NCBI GenBank assembly: GCA_016194905.1
Contig: JACQAP010000015.1
Span: 46,947 to 110,946 of the forward strand
Origin: Betaproteobacteria bacterium
GTDB taxonomy: Bacteria > Pseudomonadota > Gammaproteobacteria > Burkholderiales > JACQAP01
DNA: 64,000 nucleotides
Direction: 5' to 3'
The notes under the pieces were generated by a model, which ran no database searches, had not been told where the DNA came from, and was given only the letters and a program-made list of their open reading frames with translations. Shown here piece by piece: positions 8,925 through 16,845 of this stretch. Both the position numbers and the translations under genes were made by a program. Every line of letters starts with the position of its first letter. Within the stretch, counting starts at the first letter, position 1.

Positions 8925-8976
8925 CATTCGCGCATAAGTGAATGGATTAACGCTCGCCGGGCAACGCATGTCCGGC
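8925..8976 (+). promoter_or_regulatory. Two hexaloop stem-loops in nasA leader (probable NasT target)
   Basis: Stem-loop 1: CATTCGC (8925-8931) pairs with GTGAATG (8938-8944) around GCATAA. Stem-loop 2: GCCGGGC (8956-8962) pairs with the GTCCGGC that ends at 8976, around AACGCA plus one T. Loop 2 has A1 and G4; loop 1 does not. The arrangement (two hairpins, then a terminator of the same type) matches the other two leaders, but the fit is weaker. Confidence 0.55.
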
Positions 8977-8989
8977 GGGTTGGGCAAAG

Positions 8990-9040
8990 GCGTCCATCGA
9001 ACGGGAGACGAATTTCTCACGTTGATGGACGCTTTTTTTT
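8990..9040 (+). terminator. Leader attenuator upstream of nasA
   Basis: GCGTCCATC(G)AAC (8990-9002) pairs with GTTGATGGACGC (9021-9032) with one bulge. The inner part can fold GAGA/TCTC. Eight T follow at 9033-9040. Third copy of the GTCCAT...ATGGAC terminator, about 55 bases before nasA. The gap 8749-9094 otherwise holds only the porin 3' hairpin and the hexaloop stem-loops. Confidence 0.85.
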
Positions 9041-9094
9041 GGCCTGAATGCAAGCGATGGTGAGGTGCGGCAATGGAGAAAAAGCTTGGACCGA

Positions 9095-11797
9095 ATGGCG
9101 ACTGAGGTCAAATCCACCTGTCCCTACTGCGGCGTGGGCTGCGGCGTGATCATTGAAGCCGACGGCAATCACATCTCCGGCGTGCGCGGTGATCCCGATC
9201 ACCCCGCCAACTTCGGTCGCCTGTGCACCAAGGGCTCGACGCTGCATCTGACCGTGCAACCGGACGCGCGCGCACTGTATCCGGAACTGCGCGCCCGACG
9301 CGAGGAGGCGCGTGAACGCGCGAGCTGGGACGAGGCGCTGGAGTTTGCCGCGGAAAAGTTTGCCGGCGCCATTCGCAGCCACGGCCCGGACAGCGTAGCG
9401 TTCTATATCTCCGGGCAGTTGCTGACCGAGGATTACTACGTCTTCAACAAGCTCGCCAAGGGCCTGATCGGTACCAACAACGTCGACACCAATTCCCGGT
9501 TGTGCATGTCGTCGGCGGTAACCGGGTACAAGCTCACGCTTGGCGCCGATGCACCACCTGCCTGCTACGAGGACATCGATCACGCCGAGTGTCTGTTCAT
9601 CGCCGGATCCAACACCGCCTACGCGCACCCGATCGTATTCCGCCGCATCGAGGACGCGCGCGCAAGGAATCCGGAGCTCAAATTGATCGTCGTCGATCCG
9701 CGCCGCACCGATACCGCGGCGGTGGCCGATCTGCACCTCGCGATCCTGCCCGGCACCGACGTGGCGCTGTTCAACGCCATCCTGCACGTCCTGTTGTGGG
9801 AGGGCCTGTGCAATCTCGACTACATCCGCGCGCACACCGAAGGTTTCGACGCGGTGAAAAACCGTGTGGCCGACTACACACCCAAGACCGTGGCACAGAT
9901 CTGTGGCGTCTCAGCCGAAGACATCGTCCAGGCGGCGCGCTGGTTCGGGCGCGCCCGCGCGACGCTGTCGCTTTACTGTCAGGGGCTCAATCAATCGACC
10001 CAGGGCACGGAAAAAAACGCTGCGCTCATCAACCTGCACCTGGCGACTGGACAGATCGGCCGGCCGGGCGCCGGACCGTTTTCGCTGACCGGTCAACCCA
10101 ACGCCATGGGCGGGCGCGAAGTAGGCGGAATGGCCACGCTGCTGTCGGGACATCGCGACTTGGCCAACCCGGCGCACCGCGAGGAGATCGCTCGCTTCTG
10201 GGGTGTCGACTCGGTCCCGTCCACGCCCGGGAAGAGCGCAGTGGAAATGTTCGAAGCCGTGCGCACGGGCGAGATCAAGGCGATCTGGATTGCCTGTACC
10301 AACCCGGTGCAGTCGATGCCCAACCAGGCGCTGGTCGCGCAGGCCCTGAAGCGCGCCGAGTGCGTGGTGGTGCAGGAGGCATTTGCCCATACGGACACCA
10401 CGCCATTCGCCGACGTGCTGCTGCCGGCCACCACCTGGGGCGACAAGGAGGGCACGGTCACCAACTCGGAGCGGTGTATCTCGCGCGTGCGCGCCGCAGT
10501 TCCGCCGCCGGGCGGAGCGCGCCACGACTGGCAGATCGCCGTGGACTTTGCGTTGCGGCTGGGACGCAAGCTTGAACGCGCTGATGCGCCCATGCTTTTC
10601 TCCTATTGCACGCCGGAGCAGATTTTCAACGAACACCGCGAAACCACGCGCGGCCGCGACCTCGACGTGACCGGACTCAGCTACCAGCTGCTCGAATCAC
10701 GCGGCCCGCAGCAGTGGCCGTTCCCCGTAGGTGCCGCCACCGGCAAGGCGCGCTTATATGAGGACGGCGTATTCGCAACCCCGGGCGGACGCGCGCGTTT
10801 CATGGATGCGCCGTACCGGCCGGTGGCGGAGAAGACCGACGCACGCTATCCGCTGCACCTCAATACCGGACGCCTGCGCGACCAGTGGCACGGCATGAGC
10901 CGCACCGGGATCGTCGCGCGTCTGTTCAATCACGCGGAAGAACCGTTGCTGGCAATGAACCCAACGGATATGCAACGCCGCGGATTGCTGGGCGGCGACA
11001 TCGTGCGGGTGAAGAGCCGGCGCGGCGAGATCAGGGTTCGGGTGCAGGCCTCTGAAGAAGTAAGGCCGGCGCAGGTCTACCTGCCGATGCACTGGGGCGC
11101 GCAATTCATGCGCGGCGGCGGCATCAACACACTGACCGTAGCCGACTTCGATCCGGTTTCGATGCAGCCGGAGCTAAAGCATGCGGCGGTCCAGGTCGAA
11201 AAGCTCGACTGCCGATGGCAACTCGTGGCGATGCGAAGCGGCGACGTGCTCAAGTACTTGCACGCAGTGCAGCCGCTGCTCGAGCGCTTTGCCTACGCAA
11301 GCTGCGGGTTGTACGGACGCGAGCATCCGCTGCTGCTGTTCCGCGCCGCCTGCGCAGCACCCGCGGAAGACGAACTCATCGCCGCGCTGGACGTGGCCCT
11401 GGAACTTTCCGATGACGCCTGCGCGATGGTTTATCGCGACGCGCGCCGCGGTATCTGCAAGCGCGTGCTGGTGCAGGGGGAAAAAGTCGTGGGCGCCCGG
11501 CTTACCGGCGAGACCGCGGCGCGCGACTGGCTCAGGGATCTGATGGCGCAGAACGGTTCGGCGCAGACCGTGCGCCCGTGGATCCTGGCGCCGGTGGCGA
11601 GCCCGCCGCTGGGCCAATCCAGTCGCGGACGCATCGTCTGCAATTGCCTTGACGTGTCCGAGCGCGAAATCGAAGCGCGCGTCGCGGCTGGCGCCACGCT
11701 GGCGCAACTGCAGGCGCAGCTCAAATGCGGTACCAGTTGCGGATCGTGTCTGCCGGAATTGCGGCGCATGGCGCAGCAGGCTCGTGCCGCCGCGTGA
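9095..11797 (+). CDS. nasA: Assimilatory nitrate reductase, molybdopterin catalytic subunit with C-terminal [2Fe-2S] domain
   Basis: 900 residues. N-terminal [4Fe-4S] motif CPYCGVGCGV; molybdopterin oxidoreductase domain (NTNSRLCMSSAVTGY, LIVVDPRRTDTA, GRPGAGPFSLTGQPNAMGGRE); molydopterin dinucleotide-binding domain about 600-710 (LHLNTGRLRDQWHGMSRTG); and a C-terminal BFD-like [2Fe-2S] domain (IVCNCLDVSE...CGTSCGSCLPE). It reduces nitrate to nitrite in the cytoplasm. The extra C-terminal cluster is typical of Klebsiella-type NasA. ATG at 9095 is chosen; a TTG at 9086 has a better-spaced ggag and is a possible start. First gene of nasA-cobA-nirBD-narK. Confidence 0.94.
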   Translation: MATEVKSTCPYCGVGCGVIIEADGNHISGVRGDPDHPANFGRLCTKGSTLHLTVQPDARALYPELRARREEARERASWDEALEFAAEKFAGAIRSHGPDSVAFYISGQLLTEDYYVFNKLAKGLIGTNNVDTNSRLCMSSAVTGYKLTLGADAPPACYEDIDHAECLFIAGSNTAYAHPIVFRRIEDARARNPELKLIVVDPRRTDTAAVADLHLAILPGTDVALFNAILHVLLWEGLCNLDYIRAHTEGFDAVKNRVADYTPKTVAQICGVSAEDIVQAARWFGRARATLSLYCQGLNQSTQGTEKNAALINLHLATGQIGRPGAGPFSLTGQPNAMGGREVGGMATLLSGHRDLANPAHREEIARFWGVDSVPSTPGKSAVEMFEAVRTGEIKAIWIACTNPVQSMPNQALVAQALKRAECVVVQEAFAHTDTTPFADVLLPATTWGDKEGTVTNSERCISRVRAAVPPPGGARHDWQIAVDFALRLGRKLERADAPMLFSYCTPEQIFNEHRETTRGRDLDVTGLSYQLLESRGPQQWPFPVGAATGKARLYEDGVFATPGGRARFMDAPYRPVAEKTDARYPLHLNTGRLRDQWHGMSRTGIVARLFNHAEEPLLAMNPTDMQRRGLLGGDIVRVKSRRGEIRVRVQASEEVRPAQVYLPMHWGAQFMRGGGINTLTVADFDPVSMQPELKHAAVQVEKLDCRWQLVAMRSGDVLKYLHAVQPLLERFAYASCGLYGREHPLLLFRAACAAPAEDELIAALDVALELSDDACAMVYRDARRGICKRVLVQGEKVVGARLTGETAARDWLRDLMAQNGSAQTVRPWILAPVASPPLGQSSRGRIVCNCLDVSEREIEARVAAGATLAQLQAQLKCGTSCGSCLPELRRMAQQARAAA

Positions 11798-11810
11798 TTT
11801 CAAAGATGAA

Positions 11811-11880
11811 CCACGGAGGACACGGCAGCTTCGGCCGTAAGTGCTGCGCCTTAAGAACACGGAGGAAAGTCAAAAACGGA
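11811..11880. repeat. Dispersed CACGGAGGACACGG-type repeat
   Basis: The nasA-cobA gap contains ccacggaggacacgg and a second acacggagg, interrupted by a short GC-rich hairpin (cggcagcttcggccg). The same words occur at 52757-52932 and, in the CGCAGAGG variant, at 12690-12720, 20222-20270, 21098-21120 and 38985-39235. Confidence 0.6.
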
Positions 11881-11910
11881 TCGAGAGAGGTCTTCGATTT
11901 GGGAGTTGAA

Positions 11911-12666
11911 ATGATGAAGCAAGGCAAGGTTTATCTGGTGGGGGTGGGACCGGGCGACGTGGAGCTGCTGACGCTGAAGGCGGTGCGCGTGCTGTCGCAG
12001 GCCGACGTAGTGCTGGTCGACGACCTAGTGAACCGCGAAGTGCTGCAGTTCGTCGGGCCGCGCGCCCGCGTGATCGAGGTGGGCAAACGCGGCGGGTGCA
12101 AATCCACCCCACAGGCGTTTATCGACAAGCTCATGGTGCGTCTGGCGCGAGCGGGACGCGTCGTCGCCCGGGTCAAAGGCGGCGATCCTTTCGTATTCGG
12201 CCGCGGCGGCGAAGAACTGCTGACGCTGCGCGCTGCGGGCATCGAAGCGGAAGTGGTCAACGGGATTACGGCAGGCATCGGCGTGCCGGCAGCGCTGGGC
12301 ATACCGGTGACCCATCGCGACTGCAGCCGTGGCGTCACGTTGGTCACTGGCCATACGCACGATGACCGGCAGCCCGACTGGCGGGCATTGGCGTGCAGCG
12401 GCACCACGTTGGTGATCTACATGGGCATGGCGAACCTCGCGTCGATCTGTGCGCGCCTGGTTGCTGCCGGGATGCCGACCGGGATGCCGGCGGCCGCGAT
12501 CCAGAACGGCACGCTGGCGACGCAGCGCAGCGTGGTCGCGACACTGGCCGATCTTGCCGAACGGGTCGCGCGCGCCGAACTGGGAAGCCCGGCAATCGTG
12601 GTGGTGGGCGAAGCCGTGCGCTTTGCGCAGATACGGTCTGCGGAAGCGGAGATCGCCGCAGCATGA
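11911..12666 (+). CDS. cobA: Uroporphyrinogen-III C-methyltransferase (SUMT)
   Basis: 251 residues, starting after a gggag site. Tetrapyrrole methylase fold: GKVYLVGVGPGDVELLTLKA at the N-terminus, VVARVKGGDPFVFGRGGEE in the middle and VVVGEAVRF at the end. It methylates uroporphyrinogen III at C2 and C7 with SAM to precorrin-2, the first step toward siroheme, the cofactor of NirB. It is monofunctional: no CysG-type dehydrogenase/ferrochelatase domain. Frame-compatible upstream codons from 11725 overlap nasA and are not used. Confidence 0.93.
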   Translation: MMKQGKVYLVGVGPGDVELLTLKAVRVLSQADVVLVDDLVNREVLQFVGPRARVIEVGKRGGCKSTPQAFIDKLMVRLARAGRVVARVKGGDPFVFGRGGEELLTLRAAGIEAEVVNGITAGIGVPAALGIPVTHRDCSRGVTLVTGHTHDDRQPDWRALACSGTTLVIYMGMANLASICARLVAAGMPTGMPAAAIQNGTLATQRSVVATLADLAERVARAELGSPAIVVVGEAVRFAQIRSAEAEIAAA

Positions 12667-12682
12667 GAGTCAAAGTCAAGGG

Positions 12683-12730
12683 CTTTCAACGCAAAGGCGC
12701 AAAGGACGCAGAGGGCGCAAAGAAGAACAT
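12683..12730. repeat. Dispersed CGCAGAGG-type repeat
   Basis: Between cobA and nirB: aacgcaaaggcgcaaagg followed by acgcagagggcgcaaag. Same family as the repeats flanking the HNH gene (20222, 21098) and at 38985-39235. Non-coding. Confidence 0.55.
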
Positions 12731-12802
12731 GCAAAACGGATTGTGTATGTTTTCTGTTTCATCCGTGGCTGGACGGTTCTGAATCTTGTTTGAGGTGGAA
12801 AC

Positions 12803-15229
12803 ATGAAAAAGATGAAGCTGGTGATGGTGGGCAACGGCATGGCCGGGGCGCGTGCGCTCGAGGAACTGCTCAAGATCGCGCCGGATCTCTACGACATCAC
12901 GGTGTTCGGCGCCGAGCCGCATGCCAACTACAACCGCATTCTGCTGTCGCCGGTTCTGGCTGGCGAGATGACCTTGCAGGACATCATGCTCAACGACGAG
13001 GACTGGTATCGGGACAACGGCATCAAGCTCCATCTCGGCAAGAAGATCGTGCGAATCGACCGGGTGGCGCGCAAGGTGGTGGCCGCCGACGGCACCGAAG
13101 AGCGCTACGATCGACTACTGCTTTCCACCGGTTCCAACCCGTTCATCCTGCCGGTGCCCGGAAAGGAACTCGACGGCGTGATCACCTATCGGGATATCGC
13201 CGATACCGAGGCAATGATCGTAGCGTCCGGCAAGTTCCGCCACGCCGTGGTGATCGGCGGCGGGCTGCTCGGGCTGGAGGCGGCGAACGGCTTGCGGCTG
13301 CGCGGCATGGAAGTGACCGTGGTGCACCTGATGCCCTGGCTCATGGAACGGCAGCTCGATAAGACTGCCGCCGACATGCTGCAGAAGTCCCTGGAGAAGA
13401 AGGGACTGCGGTTTCTGCTGCAGAAGGAAACAGCCGAGATCGTTGGCCGCGACGGCCGCGTGGCGGCGGTGCGGTTCAAGGACGGTCAGGAGATTGCCGC
13501 GGATCTGCTGGTAATGGCAGTGGGCATCCGCCCCAATACCGATCTGGCACAATCGGCGGGCCTGTACTGCAACCGCGGCATCGTTGTGAATGACACGATG
13601 CAGACCTTCGATCCGGTTATCTACGCCGTCGGCGAATGCGTGGCGCATCGCGGCATCGTTTACGGGCTGGTGGCGCCGCTGTTCGAGATGGCCAAGGTGT
13701 GCGCCAACCACCTGGCGCAGTTCGGCATCGGCCGCTACGAGGGCTCGGTCACGTCCACCAAGCTCAAGGTCACCGGCATCGACGTGTTCTCCGCCGGTAA
13801 CTTCGGCGGCGGGCCCGACACCGAGGAGATCGTGCTTCACGACTCGGTCGGCGGCATCTACAAGAAGCTGCTGATCCGCGACAACCGCATCATCGGCAGC
13901 GTGATGTACGGCGATACGGTCGACGGCGCCTGGTTTTTTCAGCTCATGCGCGACGGCCAGAGCGTCGCCGAGATCCGCGATCATCTGATGTTCGGCCAGG
14001 CGCACCTGGGCAACGCCGGCCATCAGGGCCAGAACAAGGCCGCGGCCATGTCCGACATCATGGAAGTGTGCGGCTGCAATGGCGTTGCCAAGGGCAGCAT
14101 CACCCGCGCGATCAAGGAGAAGGGGTTGTTCACCCTGGACGACGTGCGCAAGCACACCAAGGCGTCCTCGTCCTGCGGTTCCTGCACCGGGCTGGTGGAG
14201 CAGATCCTCGCTTCCACCGTCGGCGGCGCCTACACGCCGCAGGCTACCGTCACCAAACCGATGTGCGGTTGCACCGAACTCACGCACGAAGAGGTGCGCA
14301 AGGCGATCCGCGCGCAGAAACTGTTGTCCATTCCGCGGGTCATCGATGCGCTCGAATGGCATACGCCGAACGGTTGTGCCAGCTGCCGGCCGGCGCTGAA
14401 TTTTTACCTGATCGCCGCCTGGCCGCACCAGGCCGAGGACGACCCGCAGTCGCGCTTCATCAACGAACGCGCGCACGCCAATATCCAGAAGGACGGCACC
14501 TATTCGGTGGTGCCCCGCATGTTCGGCGGGGTGACCACTGCCGGAGAACTGCGCCGCATCGCCGACGTGGTCGATAAATACAAGATCCCGACGGTGAAGG
14601 TAACCGGCGGTCAGCGCATCGATCTGCTTGGCGTGCGCAAGGAAGACCTTCCCAGGGTGTGGGGCGAACTGGACATGCCCTCCGGCCACGCCTACGCCAA
14701 GGCGCTGCGTACCGTGAAGACCTGCGTGGGATCGGAGTGGTGTCGTTTCGGCGTGCAGGATTCCACGCAAATGGGCATCGACCTGGAGAAAGCCTTCTGG
14801 AAGATGTACGCCCCGCACAAAGTCAAAATGGCGGTGTCGGGCTGCCCGCGCAACTGCGCCGAATCCGGTATCAAGGACGTGGGCGTCATCGGCGTGGACT
14901 CGGGTTGGGAGATCTACATCGGCGGCAACGGTGGCATCAAGACCGAAGTCGCCCAGTTTCTGGTCAAGGTGAAGACAAAGGAGGAGGTGCTCGAGTACGC
15001 CGGCGCCTTCATTCAGCTTTACCGCGAGGAGGCGCGCTATCTCGACCGCACGGTGCACTACATCCAGCGCGTGGGCATGGACTACATCAGGAAGCAACTG
15101 ATGGAAGACCCGGCAAATCGCAAGGCGCTTTACGAGCGGCTGATATTCGCCTTGCAGGACGAAAAGGATCCCTGGGTTGAACGCATCAAAGGCTCGGCGG
15201 CACACGAATTCGAGGAGCTCTCGATATGA
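12803..15229 (+). CDS. nirB: Nitrite reductase (NADH), large subunit
   Basis: 808 residues. N-terminal FAD/NADH oxidoreductase (MVGNGMAGARALEELL; second Rossmann VVIGGGLLGLEAANGL near 150); two BFD-like [2Fe-2S] regions (VCGCNGVAKGSI...CGSCTG near 420-460 and CGCTELTHEEV...GCASCRPAL near 485-530); nitrite/sulfite reductase ferredoxin-like half-domain; and siroheme/[4Fe-4S] ligands TCVGSEWCRFG and SGCPRNCAESG near 640-690. It reduces nitrite to ammonium with NADH in the cytoplasm. Overlaps nirD by 4 bases. Confidence 0.96.
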   Translation: MKKMKLVMVGNGMAGARALEELLKIAPDLYDITVFGAEPHANYNRILLSPVLAGEMTLQDIMLNDEDWYRDNGIKLHLGKKIVRIDRVARKVVAADGTEERYDRLLLSTGSNPFILPVPGKELDGVITYRDIADTEAMIVASGKFRHAVVIGGGLLGLEAANGLRLRGMEVTVVHLMPWLMERQLDKTAADMLQKSLEKKGLRFLLQKETAEIVGRDGRVAAVRFKDGQEIAADLLVMAVGIRPNTDLAQSAGLYCNRGIVVNDTMQTFDPVIYAVGECVAHRGIVYGLVAPLFEMAKVCANHLAQFGIGRYEGSVTSTKLKVTGIDVFSAGNFGGGPDTEEIVLHDSVGGIYKKLLIRDNRIIGSVMYGDTVDGAWFFQLMRDGQSVAEIRDHLMFGQAHLGNAGHQGQNKAAAMSDIMEVCGCNGVAKGSITRAIKEKGLFTLDDVRKHTKASSSCGSCTGLVEQILASTVGGAYTPQATVTKPMCGCTELTHEEVRKAIRAQKLLSIPRVIDALEWHTPNGCASCRPALNFYLIAAWPHQAEDDPQSRFINERAHANIQKDGTYSVVPRMFGGVTTAGELRRIADVVDKYKIPTVKVTGGQRIDLLGVRKEDLPRVWGELDMPSGHAYAKALRTVKTCVGSEWCRFGVQDSTQMGIDLEKAFWKMYAPHKVKMAVSGCPRNCAESGIKDVGVIGVDSGWEIYIGGNGGIKTEVAQFLVKVKTKEEVLEYAGAFIQLYREEARYLDRTVHYIQRVGMDYIRKQLMEDPANRKALYERLIFALQDEKDPWVERIKGSAAHEFEELSI

Positions 15230-15558
15230 AAATGAACGACGTCTCCACCGTTGCGCAATGGCGCAGGGTCTGTCCGCTGTCGGAGATCCCCAGGCTGGGA
15301 GCGCGAGTGGTAAGGACCGCGCATGGCAATGTCGCGGTGTTCCGAAATGACACCGACGAAGTATTTGCATTGCGTGACCACTGCCCGCACAAAGGCGGGC
15401 CGCTGTCGCAGGGAATCGTTTTCGGCCGCCACGTGGCGTGTCCGCTGCACAACTGGACCATCCGTCTCGAGGATGGCAAGGCCGTTGCGCCCGACGAGGG
15501 ATGCGCGGCGACTTTTCCGGTGAAGGTGGAAGCGGGCGAGGTTTACCTGCAGATCTGA
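15226..15558 (+). CDS. nirD: Nitrite reductase (NADH), small subunit
   Basis: 110 residues, ATGA overlap with nirB. Rieske-like fold: RDHCPHKGGPLSQG and ACPLHNW-type segment (HVACPLHNWTIRLEDG), here retaining the Cys-His pairs that bind a [2Fe-2S] cluster in true Rieske proteins. Many NirD proteins lack them. Forms the NirBD complex. Confidence 0.95.
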   Translation: MKMNDVSTVAQWRRVCPLSEIPRLGARVVRTAHGNVAVFRNDTDEVFALRDHCPHKGGPLSQGIVFGRHVACPLHNWTIRLEDGKAVAPDEGCAATFPVKVEAGEVYLQI

Positions 15559-15632
15559 CACTTCGCGTACAACGAAATCGCAACTGTGAATCCAGAATCC
15601 ATCAACGTCCGATCATTCTCGCGGGAGCTGCA

Positions 15633-16844
15633 ATGAAATCCTCGTTCCTCAAATCCGGCCACTGGCCGACCCTGTTGGCGGCCTTTCTCTACTTCGATCT
15701 GAGTTTCATGGTCTGGGTCGTGCTCGGCCCGCTCGGCGTGCAAATCGCCAGGGATCTCGGCCTCACCGCGGCACAGAAAGGACTGATGGTGGCTACGCCG
15801 GTTCTCGCAGGGGCGTTGCTGCGCATTATCATGGGAATCATGGTGGATCACTTCAAACCAAAATTGGCGGGCGCGATCGGGCAGGTGCTCGTGATTGCCG
15901 CGCTATTGACAGCGTGGCTCGTCGGAATCCACAGCTACAACCAGCTGCTGATGTTTGGTGTGGCGCTCGGCGTGGCGGGTGCATCGTTCGCGGTAGCGCT
16001 GCCGCTGGCCTCGCGCTGGTATCCGCCCGAGCATCAGGGTGCTGCGCTGGGCATCGCCGGGGCCGGCAATTCGGGCACGGTGCTCGCCGCACTGTTCGCA
16101 CCCGGACTGGCGCTGGCCTTCGGCTGGAACAATGTATTCGGGCTGGCGGTCATCCCGCTCGGCATCGTGCTGGTGGCCTACCTGCTTCTGGCCAGGGACA
16201 GCCCGGATTGTCCGCCGGCGAAACCGCTGTCGGATTATTTCAAAGTGCTGAGGGACAAGGACGCATGGTGGTTCATGTTCTTCTACAGCGTGACCTTCGG
16301 TGGTTTTGTCGGACTGGCATCCTCTCTCACCATTTACTTCAACGACCAGTACGGCCTGCCGCCGGTGGCCGCCGGCTATTTCACCGCGGCCTGTGTGTTC
16401 GCCGGTTCTCTGCTGCGTCCTGTCGGCGGCGTCGTGGCGGACCGGGTCGGCGGCATCAAATCGCTGTCGCTGATGTATCTCCTGGCGGCGACTTTTTTGT
16501 TCATCGTCAGCTTCGGATTGCCCCAGGCATGGATGGGGCTCGCCCTGTTCGTGCTGACGATGCTGGTTCTCGGCATGGGCAATGGCGCGGTGTTTCAGCT
16601 GGTGCCGCAGCGCTTCCGCAAGGAGATCGGCGTGATGACGGGGCTGGTGGGCATGGCGGGCGGCTTGGGCGGGTTCTATCTCGCCTCGTCGCTAGGCTAC
16701 TCGAAGCAGTTCACCGGCAGTTATCAGTCCGGTCTGCTGGTTTTCGCCGGCCTCGCGATCATCGCGCTGATCGGGCTCACTTTTGTGAAAGGCCGCTGGC
16801 GCACGACCTGGGGTACCGTGAACGTCGCGATGGCGAAAGTCTGA
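15633..16844 (+). CDS. narK: Nitrate/nitrite transporter, MFS (NNP family)
   Basis: 403 residues, about 12 membrane helices. It begins MKSSFLKSGHWPTLLAAFLYFD and contains the nitrate signature GIAGAGNSGTVLAALFAPGLA in TM5 plus a second glycine-rich helix GMAGGLGGFYL. Cytoplasmic-membrane uptake of nitrate and/or export of nitrite. The ATG follows a gggag site; the longer open frame from 15438 lies inside nirD. Separated from the PP2C/kinase gene by one base, so translationally coupled. Confidence 0.92.
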   Translation: MKSSFLKSGHWPTLLAAFLYFDLSFMVWVVLGPLGVQIARDLGLTAAQKGLMVATPVLAGALLRIIMGIMVDHFKPKLAGAIGQVLVIAALLTAWLVGIHSYNQLLMFGVALGVAGASFAVALPLASRWYPPEHQGAALGIAGAGNSGTVLAALFAPGLALAFGWNNVFGLAVIPLGIVLVAYLLLARDSPDCPPAKPLSDYFKVLRDKDAWWFMFFYSVTFGGFVGLASSLTIYFNDQYGLPPVAAGYFTAACVFAGSLLRPVGGVVADRVGGIKSLSLMYLLAATFLFIVSFGLPQAWMGLALFVLTMLVLGMGNGAVFQLVPQRFRKEIGVMTGLVGMAGGLGGFYLASSLGYSKQFTGSYQSGLLVFAGLAIIALIGLTFVKGRWRTTWGTVNVAMAKV

Positions 16845-16845
16845 C

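Noticed and set aside
9065..9094. Longer nasA start at GTG 9065
   Set aside because: Adds ten residues not seen in the family; the ATG at 9095 precedes the CPYC motif at the usual distance.
13115..15583. 822-codon open frame on the minus strand opposite nirB
   Set aside because: His/Asp/Ala-rich shadow of a GC-rich gene; nirB on the plus strand has all cofactor motifs.
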